A stretch of 64,000 bases of DNA, from the NCBI RefSeq assembly GCF_034661235.1, contig NZ_CP141059.1, positions 682,001-746,000 of the forward strand, written 5' to 3'. The translations under genes and the position numbers were made by a program. Under the pieces are notes generated by a model. That model was not told where the DNA came from. It ran no database searches and was given only the letters and a program-made list of their open reading frames with translations. This stretch comes from Nocardioides bizhenqiangii (GTDB lineage Bacteria > Actinomycetota > Actinomycetes > Propionibacteriales > Nocardioidaceae). Below are positions 49,775 to 58,676 of the stretch, one piece after another. How positions within the stretch are numbered: position 1 is the stretch's first letter; the number at the start of each line of letters is the position of its first letter.

Positions 49775-49810
49775 GGCGACGGCCTGAACCTCCGGTCCAT
49801 GGCCGTCGCC
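49775..49810. terminator. Terminator between convergent yceI and amidohydrolase genes
   Basis: A perfect 10-bp stem GGCGACGGCC / GGCCGTCGCC with a 16-base loop. Confidence 0.65.
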
Positions 49811-49834
49811 TGCTCGGCGGCCCGGCAGCCGCCC

Positions 49835-50914
49835 TCAGAGCCGGTAGACCGCCCGGGCGTTGTCGTGGAAGACCTTCCGCAGGAGGTCCGGCCCGTACGG
49901 CGCCAGCAGGTCGGCCAGCGCGCCGAGGACGGTGCCGTAGGTGGCGATCGCCTTGTCCATCGGGTAGTTGGAGCCGAAGACGAGCCGGTCCTCGCCGAAG
50001 ACCTCGGTGGTGTGCTCGACCAGCGGCGCCACCCGCTTGGCGAGCTGCTCCCGGCCGATGCCGGGCTGCTGGTGACCGAGTGTCGGGAACGCGAGGCCGG
50101 AGTGCTTCGCCACGACGTTGGGGCAGCTGCCGGCGAGCTGGGAGATGTCGTCCTTCCACCGCGCCAGCAGGTCGGCGCGGTCCGCGTCCGTCCGGCCGGT
50201 GGACCTGCCCATCGGCCCGCAGTAGCCGACGGGCGGCGCGTAGTGGTCGAGCACGATCGTGGTGTCGGGGTACTCCTTCGCCAGCACGACCACCTCGGGC
50301 AGCTGGTGGGAGTACACGTAGGCGTCGTAGGTCAGGCCCCTCTCGGCGAGCGCCGCGAAGCCCCGGAGGAACGCGGCAGACGTCATCACGCCCTCCTCGT
50401 CGATCCAGTTCTTGACGCCGCGGTCGGGGTGCCAGGTGGTCATGAACCGGATGCCGCGGAAGCGGTCGCTCGCGCGGGCGTGCGCGTCCAGCACGGACGC
50501 GAAGTCGGGGTCCCGCGGGTCGGCGTTGCCGACGATCGCCGCGAGACCGGGGTGGCCCGCGGTCCCGAACGGCAGCGCGTCGAGCCACGCCGTCTCCTCA
50601 GACTGGTCCGGGTGGTGCCAGCCGCACTCCACGTGCACCGCGGCCTCCACCGGCACACCCACTGCCTCGACGGCGCCGGCTGCGTCGGCGGCGTAGTCGG
50701 CCGGGAGGTAGGGCCGTGCGACGTGCTCCGCGGTCAGGATCAGCTCGCGCTCCGGCTGCCGGACCAGCACCGGCGTCAGCCGCTCGAAGACCCGCGGTGC
50801 CCGCCGGTAGAGCGGCGCGAGCCGCGAGGCCTCCCGCGGAGTGGTGAACGGGTCCCACTGGTGGATGTGGGCGTCGATGATCCCGGGCACGATCCCGGAC
50901 AAGACCTGCGTCAT
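49835..50914 (-). CDS. Amidohydrolase-superfamily protein (Amidohydro_2/lactonase-like)
   Basis: A protein of 359 residues with a metal-dependent TIM barrel. The start reads GIIDAHIHQWDP (H-x-H), and later markers are AAVHVECGWHHPDQS, TIVLDHYAPPVGY and LVFGSNYPMDK near the C terminus. This matches the Amidohydro_2 group that includes 2-pyrone-4,6-dicarboxylate lactonase and L-fucono-lactonase. The substrate is not identifiable. It is monocistronic, with ATG at 50914. Confidence 0.8.
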   Translation of the reverse strand: MTQVLSGIVPGIIDAHIHQWDPFTTPREASRLAPLYRRAPRVFERLTPVLVRQPERELILTAEHVARPYLPADYAADAAGAVEAVGVPVEAAVHVECGWHHPDQSEETAWLDALPFGTAGHPGLAAIVGNADPRDPDFASVLDAHARASDRFRGIRFMTTWHPDRGVKNWIDEEGVMTSAAFLRGFAALAERGLTYDAYVYSHQLPEVVVLAKEYPDTTIVLDHYAPPVGYCGPMGRSTGRTDADRADLLARWKDDISQLAGSCPNVVAKHSGLAFPTLGHQQPGIGREQLAKRVAPLVEHTTEVFGEDRLVFGSNYPMDKAIATYGTVLGALADLLAPYGPDLLRKVFHDNARAVYRL

Positions 50915-50995
50915 GCGTGGCTCCTGTCGTCGGGCGTCACCGTAGACGAGCAGCTGTGCGACGTCCTCGACCGGCGTGGGATTAGTGTGAATCGG

Positions 50996-52372
50996 ATGAG
51001 GGAGCAGGCAAGGCCGTTCGACGTACGTCGGGCCGGGGTGCTGCTGCACGTGACGTCGCTGCCGGGGGAGGGGAACCTCGGGGACGAGGCCTACCGGTTC
51101 GTCGACTTCCTCGCCGAGGCCGGCTGCTCGGTCTGGCAGGTGCTGCCGCTGGTGCCGACCCACGACGACGACGGGTCGCCGTACAACTCGCCCTCGGCGA
51201 TGGCCGGCAACCCGGACCTGATCGACAGCACGCGCAGCGAGCAGCTCGACGACGCCGCGTTCACCGCGTGGTGCGCGCAGCAGCGCGACTGGCTCGAGCC
51301 GTACGCCGAGTACGCCGCGCTGCGCGAGCTCCGCCGCACCCCGTGGCACACCTGGGAGCCGGCGCTGCGCGACCGCGACCCGCAGGCCGTGGAAGACGCA
51401 CTCGCGCCGCTCGCCGAACGGGTGGAGGACCTGAGGCTCGAGCAGTGGGTCTTCGCCCAGCAGTGGGCGCGACTGCGGGAGTACGCAGCGGAGAAGGGCG
51501 TGCTGCTCTTCGGCGACCTCCCGATCTTCGTCTCGCTCGACAGCGCCGACGTGTGGGCGCATCGCGAGCTGTTCGAGCTGGACGCCGACGGTCGGCCGAT
51601 CACCGTGACCGGGTGCCCGCCCGACTACTTCGCCGCAGACGGCCAGCGGTGGAACAACCCGCACTACGACTGGGCGGCGATGGCTGCCGAGGGCTACGCC
51701 TGGTGGCGGCGTCGGATCGCACGGCAGCGCGAGCTGTTCGACCTGGTGCGGATCGACCACTTCCGCGGGTTCGAGGCCGCCTGGCACGTGCCGGTAGCGG
51801 CGCCGACCGCTCGCGACGGGCGGTGGGTGAAGGGGCCGGGGGAGGAGATCCTCTCCGCGCTGGTCGAGACCGCCGGGCCGGGGACACTGGTGGCCGAGGA
51901 CCTCGGCGTGATCACCCCGGAGGTCGACGAGCTGCGCACCCGCTTCGGGCTGCCCGGGATGAAGGTGCTGCAGTTCGCGTTCGACGGCTCGCTCGACAAC
52001 CCCTACCTCCCGGCCAACCACGGGGAGCTGAGCGTCGTCTACACCGGCACCCACGACAACGACACCACGGCGGGCTGGTGGGACAAGCTCGACGACCGCA
52101 CCCGCGCGCAGGTGGCGTCGCACCTGCTCGACCCCGCTGAGCTGATGCCCGGCGCGTTGATCCGGCTGGCGATGGAGTCCACCGCGCGGCTCGCCGTCGT
52201 ACCCGCCCAGGACCTGCTCGCGCTCGGCAGCGAGAGCCGGATGAACACACCCGGCACCGACGCCGGCAACTGGCAGTGGCGGGCGCAGGACGGAGCATTC
52301 GACGCCGAGCTCGCCGCGCAGGTGCGCGCGCTCGTGGAGCACGCCCGCCGTGCCCGGGCCGCGGGGGCGTAG
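50996..52372 (+). CDS. malQ: 4-alpha-glucanotransferase (amylomaltase)
   Basis: A protein of 458 residues, family GH77. Conserved blocks are GVLLHVTSLPGEGNLGDEAY, SPYNSPSAMAGNP, LLFGDLPIFVSLDSADVW, VTGCPPDYFAADGQRWNNPH, FDLVRIDHFRGFEA (nucleophile Asp), VAEDLGVITPEV (acid/base Glu) and YTGTHDNDTTAGWW. It rearranges malto-oligosaccharides in glycogen/maltose metabolism. It is the shorter amylomaltase type without an N-terminal extension. No other glycogen gene is adjacent. Confidence 0.93.
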   Translation: MREQARPFDVRRAGVLLHVTSLPGEGNLGDEAYRFVDFLAEAGCSVWQVLPLVPTHDDDGSPYNSPSAMAGNPDLIDSTRSEQLDDAAFTAWCAQQRDWLEPYAEYAALRELRRTPWHTWEPALRDRDPQAVEDALAPLAERVEDLRLEQWVFAQQWARLREYAAEKGVLLFGDLPIFVSLDSADVWAHRELFELDADGRPITVTGCPPDYFAADGQRWNNPHYDWAAMAAEGYAWWRRRIARQRELFDLVRIDHFRGFEAAWHVPVAAPTARDGRWVKGPGEEILSALVETAGPGTLVAEDLGVITPEVDELRTRFGLPGMKVLQFAFDGSLDNPYLPANHGELSVVYTGTHDNDTTAGWWDKLDDRTRAQVASHLLDPAELMPGALIRLAMESTARLAVVPAQDLLALGSESRMNTPGTDAGNWQWRAQDGAFDAELAAQVRALVEHARRARAAGA

Positions 52373-52420
52373 TCTCGGGACACGGGGCCATTCAGGCTTC
52401 CTCTCAGAGAGATCCCCGCC

Positions 52421-52558
52421 ATGAGCGACAAGTCACCACGCCAGAACATGTCCAAGAAGTCCGGGAAGTCGATCAAGGAGAAGCGCGCCGAGAAGCGCAA
52501 CAAGGGGTCCCAGGACACGACCTTCACTGAACAGATGCACCCGACGAAGAAGAAATGA
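52421..52558 (+). CDS. Small basic Lys-rich protein, 45 residues
   Basis: The sequence begins MSDKSPRQNMSKKSGKSIKE and ends TFTEQMHPTKKK. It is highly basic and probably unstructured. It follows a plausible site (AGAGAGATCC), and its stop overlaps the ATG of the next gene (ATGA). Similar short KSGKSIKEKRAEKR proteins recur in actinobacteria without known function. Too short for routine gene calling. Confidence 0.65.
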   Translation: MSDKSPRQNMSKKSGKSIKEKRAEKRNKGSQDTTFTEQMHPTKKK

Positions 52559-53694
52559 CGCTATTGAGACTCGGAGTCATCGGCTCCTCTGCCAAAGAGA
52601 ACGAACACCGACTCCCCCTCCATCCAGAACACATCCCGCACCTCGACGCCGACCTGCGCGAGCAGATCACCCTCGAGCACGGGTACGGCGCCCGGTTCGG
52701 CGTCGACGACAAGGCCCTCGGTGAGCACGTCGCCGGCTTCGCCTCGCGCGACGAGATCCTGGCCGGCTCCGACGTCGTCCTGCTCCCCAAGCCGCAGCAC
52801 TCCGACGTCGCCGCCCTGTCGCCCGGCCAGGTGCTGTGGGGCTGGCCGCACTGCGTCCAGGACGCCGAGCTCACCCAGCTCGCAATCGACCGCGAGCTCA
52901 CGCTGATCGCCTTCGAGGCGATGAACCACTGGACCCGCGACGGCTCGGTCGGGCTCCACGTGTTCCACAAGAACAACGAGCTCGCCGGCTACTGCTCGGT
53001 GCTCCACGCGCTCGAGCTGGCGGGGCTGACCGGCGACTACGGACGACGGCTGACCGCGGTGGTGATCGGGTTCGGCGCCACCGCCCGCGGCGCCGTGACC
53101 GCGCTCAACGCGCACGGCGTGCACGAGGTCGCGGTGCTCACCAGCCGCGGCGTGGCCGCGGTGGGCGCACCGATCCACTCGGTGCGGATCCGGCAGGTCG
53201 ACCACGACCCCGAGGGCGGCCCGAGCTTCGTGATCACCGAACGCGGCCGCGAGCCGCTGCCGGCGTACCTCGCCCAGGCCGACATCGTCGTCAACTGCAC
53301 CCTGCAGGACCCCAACAACCCGCTGATCTACCTCACGACCGACGACCTGGATGCGTTCCGGCCGGGCAGCGTGATCGTCGACGTGTCCTGCGACCTGGGC
53401 ATGGGCTTCGACTGGGCCCGCCCAACGACCTTCGAGGACCCGGCGTTCGTGGTGGGGGACAACATCCTCTACTACGCGGTCGACCACAGCCCGTCGTACC
53501 TGTGGAACTCGGCGACCTGGGAGAACAGCAACGCGCTGATCCCGTTCCTGCGGCCGGTGCTCGAGGGCTCCTCCTCGTGGGACGCCGACGAGACCCTGAT
53601 CCGGGCGATCGAGATCCGCGACGGACGGATCGTCAACCCGGCGATCCTGGCCTTCCAGGGACGCGAGGCGGAGCCGCCGCACCGGATCACCTGA
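52555..53694 (+). CDS. N5-(carboxyethyl)ornithine synthase-like (AlaDH/PNT family)
   Basis: A protein of 379 residues. The N-terminal domain starts LRLGVIGSSAKENEHRLPLH (substrate Lys/His as in alanine dehydrogenases), then VVLLPKPQHSD, VLWGWPHCVQD and EAMNHWTRDG. The NAD(P) fold is AVVIGFGATARGAVTAL. The block FHKNNELAGYCSVLHALELA favours N5-(carboxyethyl)ornithine synthase over true alanine dehydrogenase. It reductively condenses pyruvate with an amino acid side chain or runs the reverse. The start overlaps the 45-residue gene. Confidence 0.8.
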   Translation: MTLLRLGVIGSSAKENEHRLPLHPEHIPHLDADLREQITLEHGYGARFGVDDKALGEHVAGFASRDEILAGSDVVLLPKPQHSDVAALSPGQVLWGWPHCVQDAELTQLAIDRELTLIAFEAMNHWTRDGSVGLHVFHKNNELAGYCSVLHALELAGLTGDYGRRLTAVVIGFGATARGAVTALNAHGVHEVAVLTSRGVAAVGAPIHSVRIRQVDHDPEGGPSFVITERGREPLPAYLAQADIVVNCTLQDPNNPLIYLTTDDLDAFRPGSVIVDVSCDLGMGFDWARPTTFEDPAFVVGDNILYYAVDHSPSYLWNSATWENSNALIPFLRPVLEGSSSWDADETLIRAIEIRDGRIVNPAILAFQGREAEPPHRIT

Positions 53695-53869
53695 ACCGAC
53701 ATCGACCGTCGCCAGCGCGGCGCGGTCGACGTCGAACGGCCCGCAGAATCATCCACCTGGGCGATTCGGCGCGGATCGAACGGTGTCACGCTGCCATGGC
53801 TGGAGCGCCGGCAACCTGCAACTTCCGAACGGATCGGCGCCCGGTCCCGGTCTCACGGAGGTGGCATCC

Positions 53870-55513
53870 ATGCACCCGGTCGCCCATGCACAACAGGCTC
53901 CCTCGTCGACGCGACGTCGACGGTTCCGTCGTCCGCGTCGATCCAGGATCGCGGTGCTGGCGGCGATGGTCGTCGCCGTCGCCGGACTGGTGCCGCTCAC
54001 CGCGACGCCGGCCGAGGCGCTCACCGTCGACGTCCGGGTCACCATCTCGCAGGTCGACGCGCTCGACTCGTTCGAGGAGCCGGGCGACGCCGACTTCTAT
54101 GCGGTCACCACGATCGACGGGACGGAGCGGACCTCCGACCAGTGCCAGTTCGAGGACGACGACCACATCACACCGAACTGGGAGTTCAAGAAGGAAGGCG
54201 TCGACCTGAGCGAGGGCTCGGTGACGGTGTCGATCGAGATCTGGGACGACGACGACCCGTGTGACGAGCCGTTCTCCTTCCGCGGTGACGACGACCAGGG
54301 CGACATCACCCCGACGGCCGGCCGCACCCTGACCTTCGAGGTCGACCTCGCACCGTGTGCGCTGACCGGTGGCGTCACCGCCAACTGCATGACGAACGTC
54401 CAGTCGGCCGGCACGGCGGACGACGACATCGCCAGCATCGTCTTCCAGGTCGGCATCGCGGAGCCGCCGTCGGCGCCGGGACAGAACATCCGGTGCATGC
54501 ACTCGCCGTTGTGGCCCCAGCCCGGCGACACCGTGACGATCCGCGCGGAGTACCTGGACGGCAACCTCCAGCCCGACGTCAAGATCGCCGACAAGATCCA
54601 GGTCTTCACCGGCAACAACATGGCCGCACCCGCAGGTGAGGTGTCGGGGGCCGAAGAGTTCACCTTCACCACGCCGGCAGTGGGCGCGCCGAACCTCAGC
54701 TACGCCTGTCGCCTCGTGGACGACGGCAGTCCCATCTGGACCGGCTGGCGCACGGTGAACGTCGGGCCACCCCCGGTCGCCGGCGGCGCCGTACCCGTCA
54801 TGCTGACCGGCCCGATGCGCAGCCGCATCGACGTGGTGCTCATCCCGGACAAGGACGACTACACCGGTCCCAGCGACCCCGCGTTCCTGACCGACATGGG
54901 GACGTTGATCGACCAGGCGTACTTCGCCCAGGGCGACGGGACGGCGAACGCATCGATCCTGTTGTCCAACCAGGACACCTTCAACTTCTGGATCGCCGGC
55001 GGCACGGGCGACGCCCGCGGTGTGGTCGACGACAAGTGTCAGAAGGATCCACCCGGCAACTGGGACACCTTGCACTCGTTCGCCGACGTGGGCGCGATCA
55101 TCCACACGGTCTCGTTCCGCGACTGCGCGAGCGGCAACACGTTCTCGGCAGAGAACACCGACTTCCAGGTCTTCCGGCACGAGCAGGGCCACCGGCCGTT
55201 CGGCCTGGCGGACGAGTACTGCGACAAGCGGCCCGGCTCGATGTCGTCGGTCTGCGACGGCGGCTACTTCCAGTCCGACCCGCACCCGAACGTCTACGAG
55301 GACGGTGGCGACTGCGAGGCCGACCTGGGCAACCTCGGCCGGTCCGGCGGCAGCTGCGACCGCTGGCAGGAGGACGGCGGTGACGAGGACTTCTTCGAGA
55401 CCTCCGAGCCCGTCAACGGCGACCTCATGGTCGACAACACGACCCCACAGGAAGCCGACATCAGACGGATCGACTGGATGCTCAACACCCAGTGCGCTTC
55501 CGGGAACTGCTGA
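53870..55513 (+). CDS. Secreted zinc metallopeptidase, M64-like
   Basis: A protein of 547 residues. A long basic N-region and hydrophobic core end at an Ala-rich cleavage site (TPAEALT, about residue 50). An acidic C2-like beta domain (about 55-160) and an Ig-like domain precede the peptidase part, which starts at MRSRIDVVLIPDKDDY. The zinc site is FRHEQGHRPFGLADEYC (H-E-x2-H with downstream D-E-Y). Many cysteines suggest disulfides. The ATG at 53870 follows ACGGAGGTGG. A secreted DUF11 protein gene follows by 11 bp. Confidence 0.82.
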   Translation: MHPVAHAQQAPSSTRRRRFRRPRRSRIAVLAAMVVAVAGLVPLTATPAEALTVDVRVTISQVDALDSFEEPGDADFYAVTTIDGTERTSDQCQFEDDDHITPNWEFKKEGVDLSEGSVTVSIEIWDDDDPCDEPFSFRGDDDQGDITPTAGRTLTFEVDLAPCALTGGVTANCMTNVQSAGTADDDIASIVFQVGIAEPPSAPGQNIRCMHSPLWPQPGDTVTIRAEYLDGNLQPDVKIADKIQVFTGNNMAAPAGEVSGAEEFTFTTPAVGAPNLSYACRLVDDGSPIWTGWRTVNVGPPPVAGGAVPVMLTGPMRSRIDVVLIPDKDDYTGPSDPAFLTDMGTLIDQAYFAQGDGTANASILLSNQDTFNFWIAGGTGDARGVVDDKCQKDPPGNWDTLHSFADVGAIIHTVSFRDCASGNTFSAENTDFQVFRHEQGHRPFGLADEYCDKRPGSMSSVCDGGYFQSDPHPNVYEDGGDCEADLGNLGRSGGSCDRWQEDGGDEDFFETSEPVNGDLMVDNTTPQEADIRRIDWMLNTQCASGNC

Positions 55514-55524
55514 GAGGGCGAGCG

Positions 55525-57222
55525 ATGAACATCAAGCACCTGAAGCGACTCGCCGTGACCGTCGGCGCCACCGGTCTCGCGGTGGCCGGCATCCACGCGG
55601 CCGAGGCCGACCACAATGCCGACCCGAACGCCCACCCGTTGCCCGTCATCGACTACGGCCTCGACGAGAAGGCGATCGTGGTCAAGCTCCGGATGACGGG
55701 CGACGGGTCGGCGACCATGCAGGACGCCGAGGTGTTCTACGGCACCCCCGGCACCAACGTCGGCAACCCGCCGCTGCTGGACATCAAGATCATCGACGAC
55801 AAGGGCGCCCAGGCCCAGCACTTCGACGAGTGGGACCCGCGCTGGGAGGAGCTCGAAGGCACCACCCAGGGCACGTTCTCCACCAAGGTGGCGGACGCCG
55901 CGACCGGGTCGATCATCTTCCCGTTCGAACCCGACCTGCGTGACTTCCGGGTCACCAACCAGGATGCCGGCATCTTCGTCGGCAGCTACGACCTGGCGCC
56001 GGCGATCCTCGAGTTCTGCACCGACAACCCCGACGACCCGGACTGCACCACGGACCTGTCCGTGGCCAAGACCGACAGCCCCGACCCGGCGGTGGCGGGC
56101 GAGAGCGTGACCTACACGTTGACCGTCACCAACCACGGGCCCAACCCGGCGCAAGCCGCCCAGGTCGTCGACGAGCTCCCCGCGGGCCTGACGTTCGCGT
56201 CGGCGAGCAACGGGTGCACGGCGGTCGGGCAGGAGGTCACGTGTGACCTCGGCGCGATCCCGTCGGACACGACCCGCGACGTCACCATCACCGCCGACAT
56301 CGACCCGTCGCTGGTGTACGACGCCGGCGCGCCGGTCACGGTCGAGAACACCGCGACGGTCGACAACCTGGCCGGCGACGACTCGAACGGCGCCAACAAC
56401 TCCGACACCGAGGAGACCCTCGTCGTGGCCGAGGCCGACGTCTCGATCGACGGCGTGACGGCGAACGAGCCGCTCGAGGTGCTCATCGGCGAGCCGGCGG
56501 ACTTCACCGCGAAGGTCGACGTCTCCAACGCCGGTCCGTCGTCGCCGATCGACGCCGTCCTGTCCCGGACCACGACCTCGTCGGCCGGTCTCACGATCAC
56601 TCCTGCCGACAGCACCCACGCGGTCACCCGGCTCGAGATCGGCAGCCCGCAGACGATCGACGATGCCTACGAGCTGACCTGCACGACGCCCGGGGTGAAG
56701 ACGGTGACGCTGTCCTACGAGCTCGCACTGAAGAACTCCGAGGACACCGATCCCGACCTCACGGACAACACCGCCTCGGCGTCGTTCGACATCGACTGCG
56801 TGGTGCCGATCGCGATCAACGTCCGACCCCAGGGCTTCCCCAACTCCATCAACCTCAACACCGACGCCACCTTGGCGGCGCTGACCACGGAGGCGGGCGA
56901 GTACGGGCTTCCGCTGGACTTCGACGCGGCGACGATCGAGATCGACACGGTCCGTTGGGGCGTCCGGTCGTTGCTGTTCAACGTCGGCACCGTCGGCGGT
57001 GCGCAGGAGCGGCACGGGAGGAACCACCTCGAGCGCTCCTACGAGCTCGACGAGCGGACGCGGGACGCCGACAAGGACGGCGTCATGCACTTCAAGCCGC
57101 CGGGCAGCGGCCTGGAGCAGGGCGTCACCGAGGGCTGCCTGAAGGGCAGGTACGACGCCGGCGGTGGCCAGACGTACACGTTCTTCGGGTGCGACTCGGT
57201 GCGGATCGTGCCCCCGCACTAG
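55525..57222 (+). CDS. Secreted DUF11-repeat protein
   Basis: A protein of 565 residues. A signal peptide (MNIKHLKRLAVTVGATGLAV...) is followed by a unique N-terminal domain (to about residue 175). A DUF11 Ig-like repeat (LSVAKTDSPDPAVAGESVTY, VTNHGPNPAQAAQVVDELPA) and a second related repeat follow, then a C-terminal domain common in secreted actinobacterial proteins (INVRPQGFPNSINL, RDADKDGVMHF). It is co-directional and 11 bp after the metallopeptidase gene, suggesting joint surface function or a substrate relation. Confidence 0.82.
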   Translation: MNIKHLKRLAVTVGATGLAVAGIHAAEADHNADPNAHPLPVIDYGLDEKAIVVKLRMTGDGSATMQDAEVFYGTPGTNVGNPPLLDIKIIDDKGAQAQHFDEWDPRWEELEGTTQGTFSTKVADAATGSIIFPFEPDLRDFRVTNQDAGIFVGSYDLAPAILEFCTDNPDDPDCTTDLSVAKTDSPDPAVAGESVTYTLTVTNHGPNPAQAAQVVDELPAGLTFASASNGCTAVGQEVTCDLGAIPSDTTRDVTITADIDPSLVYDAGAPVTVENTATVDNLAGDDSNGANNSDTEETLVVAEADVSIDGVTANEPLEVLIGEPADFTAKVDVSNAGPSSPIDAVLSRTTTSSAGLTITPADSTHAVTRLEIGSPQTIDDAYELTCTTPGVKTVTLSYELALKNSEDTDPDLTDNTASASFDIDCVVPIAINVRPQGFPNSINLNTDATLAALTTEAGEYGLPLDFDAATIEIDTVRWGVRSLLFNVGTVGGAQERHGRNHLERSYELDERTRDADKDGVMHFKPPGSGLEQGVTEGCLKGRYDAGGGQTYTFFGCDSVRIVPPH

Positions 57223-57247
57223 GAGGGCCCACCCGAGGGGGATCCAG

Positions 57248-57286
57248 GTCGCGCTCCACCGGCATCAGGTGCCGGTGGGGCGCGAC
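57248..57286. terminator. Strong bidirectional terminator
   Basis: A 17-bp stem GTCGCGCTCCACCGGCA / TGCCGGTGGGGCGCGAC (one G-T pair) with a 5-base loop, between the convergent DUF11 and MOSC genes. Confidence 0.85.
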
Positions 57287-57302
57287 TGAGGAGCCCGCAC
57301 TC

Positions 57303-58307
57303 CTAGCGCGGCATCATCTTGTTGCTCGCCTTGACGGTGTTGCGCTTGACCCGCTCGGCCAACCTGCCGAGCGAGCCGGCGATGGCGCCCGGCGACGCGG
57401 GGGCCTCGAAGTCGACCGCGTCGCCGACGCGCAGCGTGCCGCCGGAGGCGACGTCTGCGTAGACGCCGAAGCAGCGGTCGCCGTGGCGGGACACGGTCTT
57501 CATGACCTGGGGGTCGGCAGGCACCCCCGCCTGCTCCCGCAGCGGCATCGTGCACCGGATGGTGGGGATCTCGACCCGCATCGTCACCTCGCCCGCTCGG
57601 AGCACGCCGCCGAGCCACTCCTGCTCGGCCAGCCCCTCCAGGTCGCTGTCGACGACGATGTTCGGGCGGAAGCGTCGCACGTCGAAGTCGCCGCCCAGCG
57701 CCGCCATCGTCCGCAGGCTCGACGTGGTCACGATGTGGAGCGGGTAGGCGTCGGCGAAGATGCCGACCGGTGTCGCGTAGATCGCCAGCGTGGCGAGCTT
57801 GCTGAGCGGGAACATCGAGAAGTCCGGCAGCGGCTCGTCGTCGGGGACGCCGAACTGCTTGCGGATGTCCTTCTTCGTCGCGAGCACGCCGCGGTAACCG
57901 GCCTTGTCGTCCAACGGTGGCAGCGGCACGAGCGCGACCTTGGTGCCGGTGAGCTCGCTGAGGCGGGCGTCCATCGTCTCCGGGTCGGTGCTCGTGACCT
58001 CCGTGCCGTCCGGGAACGTGACGACGACGTGTGCGACATCGCCGGGGCCGACCCCGGCGGGTGGTTCGTCGACGAACCGAGCGGTGCAGCCCAGCAGCGT
58101 CGGCAGCCTGCGCGCCGTGGTCACGGCGCCGAGCTCGAGGTCGCGCACCGCCCACATCCGGTCGGCGTGGAGCGCGCGCTGGTCGACCACCGACGAGCCG
58201 ACCTGCTCGCCGCCCATCGACTTGACCGGGTAGCGCCACAGCTCGGTCACGGTGCCGACTGAAGTGGGGGGAGCCTCCACGGGCAACGACGTTACGACGT
58301 CGAGCAC
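57303..58307 (-). CDS. MOSC-domain protein (MOSC_N + MOSC)
   Basis: A protein of 334 residues, starting at GTG 58307. The MOSC_N beta barrel has ELWRYPVKSMGGEQ near residue 25, and the MOSC domain ends with FRPNIVVDSDLEG, VEIPTIRCTMPL (the conserved Cys that binds molybdenum cofactor sulfur) and FGVYADVASGG. It resembles mARC/YcbX-type molybdenum-cofactor oxidoreductases that reduce N-hydroxylated compounds. It is monocistronic. Confidence 0.88.
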   Translation of the reverse strand: MLDVVTSLPVEAPPTSVGTVTELWRYPVKSMGGEQVGSSVVDQRALHADRMWAVRDLELGAVTTARRLPTLLGCTARFVDEPPAGVGPGDVAHVVVTFPDGTEVTSTDPETMDARLSELTGTKVALVPLPPLDDKAGYRGVLATKKDIRKQFGVPDDEPLPDFSMFPLSKLATLAIYATPVGIFADAYPLHIVTTSSLRTMAALGGDFDVRRFRPNIVVDSDLEGLAEQEWLGGVLRAGEVTMRVEIPTIRCTMPLREQAGVPADPQVMKTVSRHGDRCFGVYADVASGGTLRVGDAVDFEAPASPGAIAGSLGRLAERVKRNTVKASNKMMPR

Positions 58308-58369
58308 CCCTCCGTCAGCGGAAAGGAGCAGCCGGCACTGACAACCGATCCGGCCGGGTGATCGGCTGG

Positions 58370-58522
58370 CTACCGGTTCGCGTGGGCGCGGAGCGCGGCG
58401 CGCTCGCGCAGGTCCCGCCTCGCCCGGCGGTACTCGACCTCGAGGATCAGCGCCACCCGGGCAGGACGCAGCGGGCGGACCGCGGGGCGGTCTGCGAGCC
58501 GGGTGCGCTGGACGGTGGTCAC
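58370..58522 (-). CDS. Possible small basic protein, 50 residues
   Basis: GTG start at 58522; sequence VTTVQRTRLADRPAVRPLRP then VALILEVEYRRARRDLRERA, ending AHANR. Codon third positions are G/C throughout, and the C-terminal half looks like an amphipathic helix. No family is known. It could be chance in this GC-rich setting. Confidence 0.4.
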   Translation of the reverse strand: MTTVQRTRLADRPAVRPLRPARVALILEVEYRRARRDLRERAALRAHANR

Positions 58523-58676
58523 AGCACGAGCGTAGGGAGGGACGGGGGTTGCGTGCTACCGACTTAAGGATGATTCAGGGTCGGACCAGGGGAGTACGTG
58601 AGGTCGCGACACGGGTTGTCCACAGGGCAGCTCGAGGCGGGTGGCGCCGAGGTCGTGCTCCGTCCGACAGTCGGTC

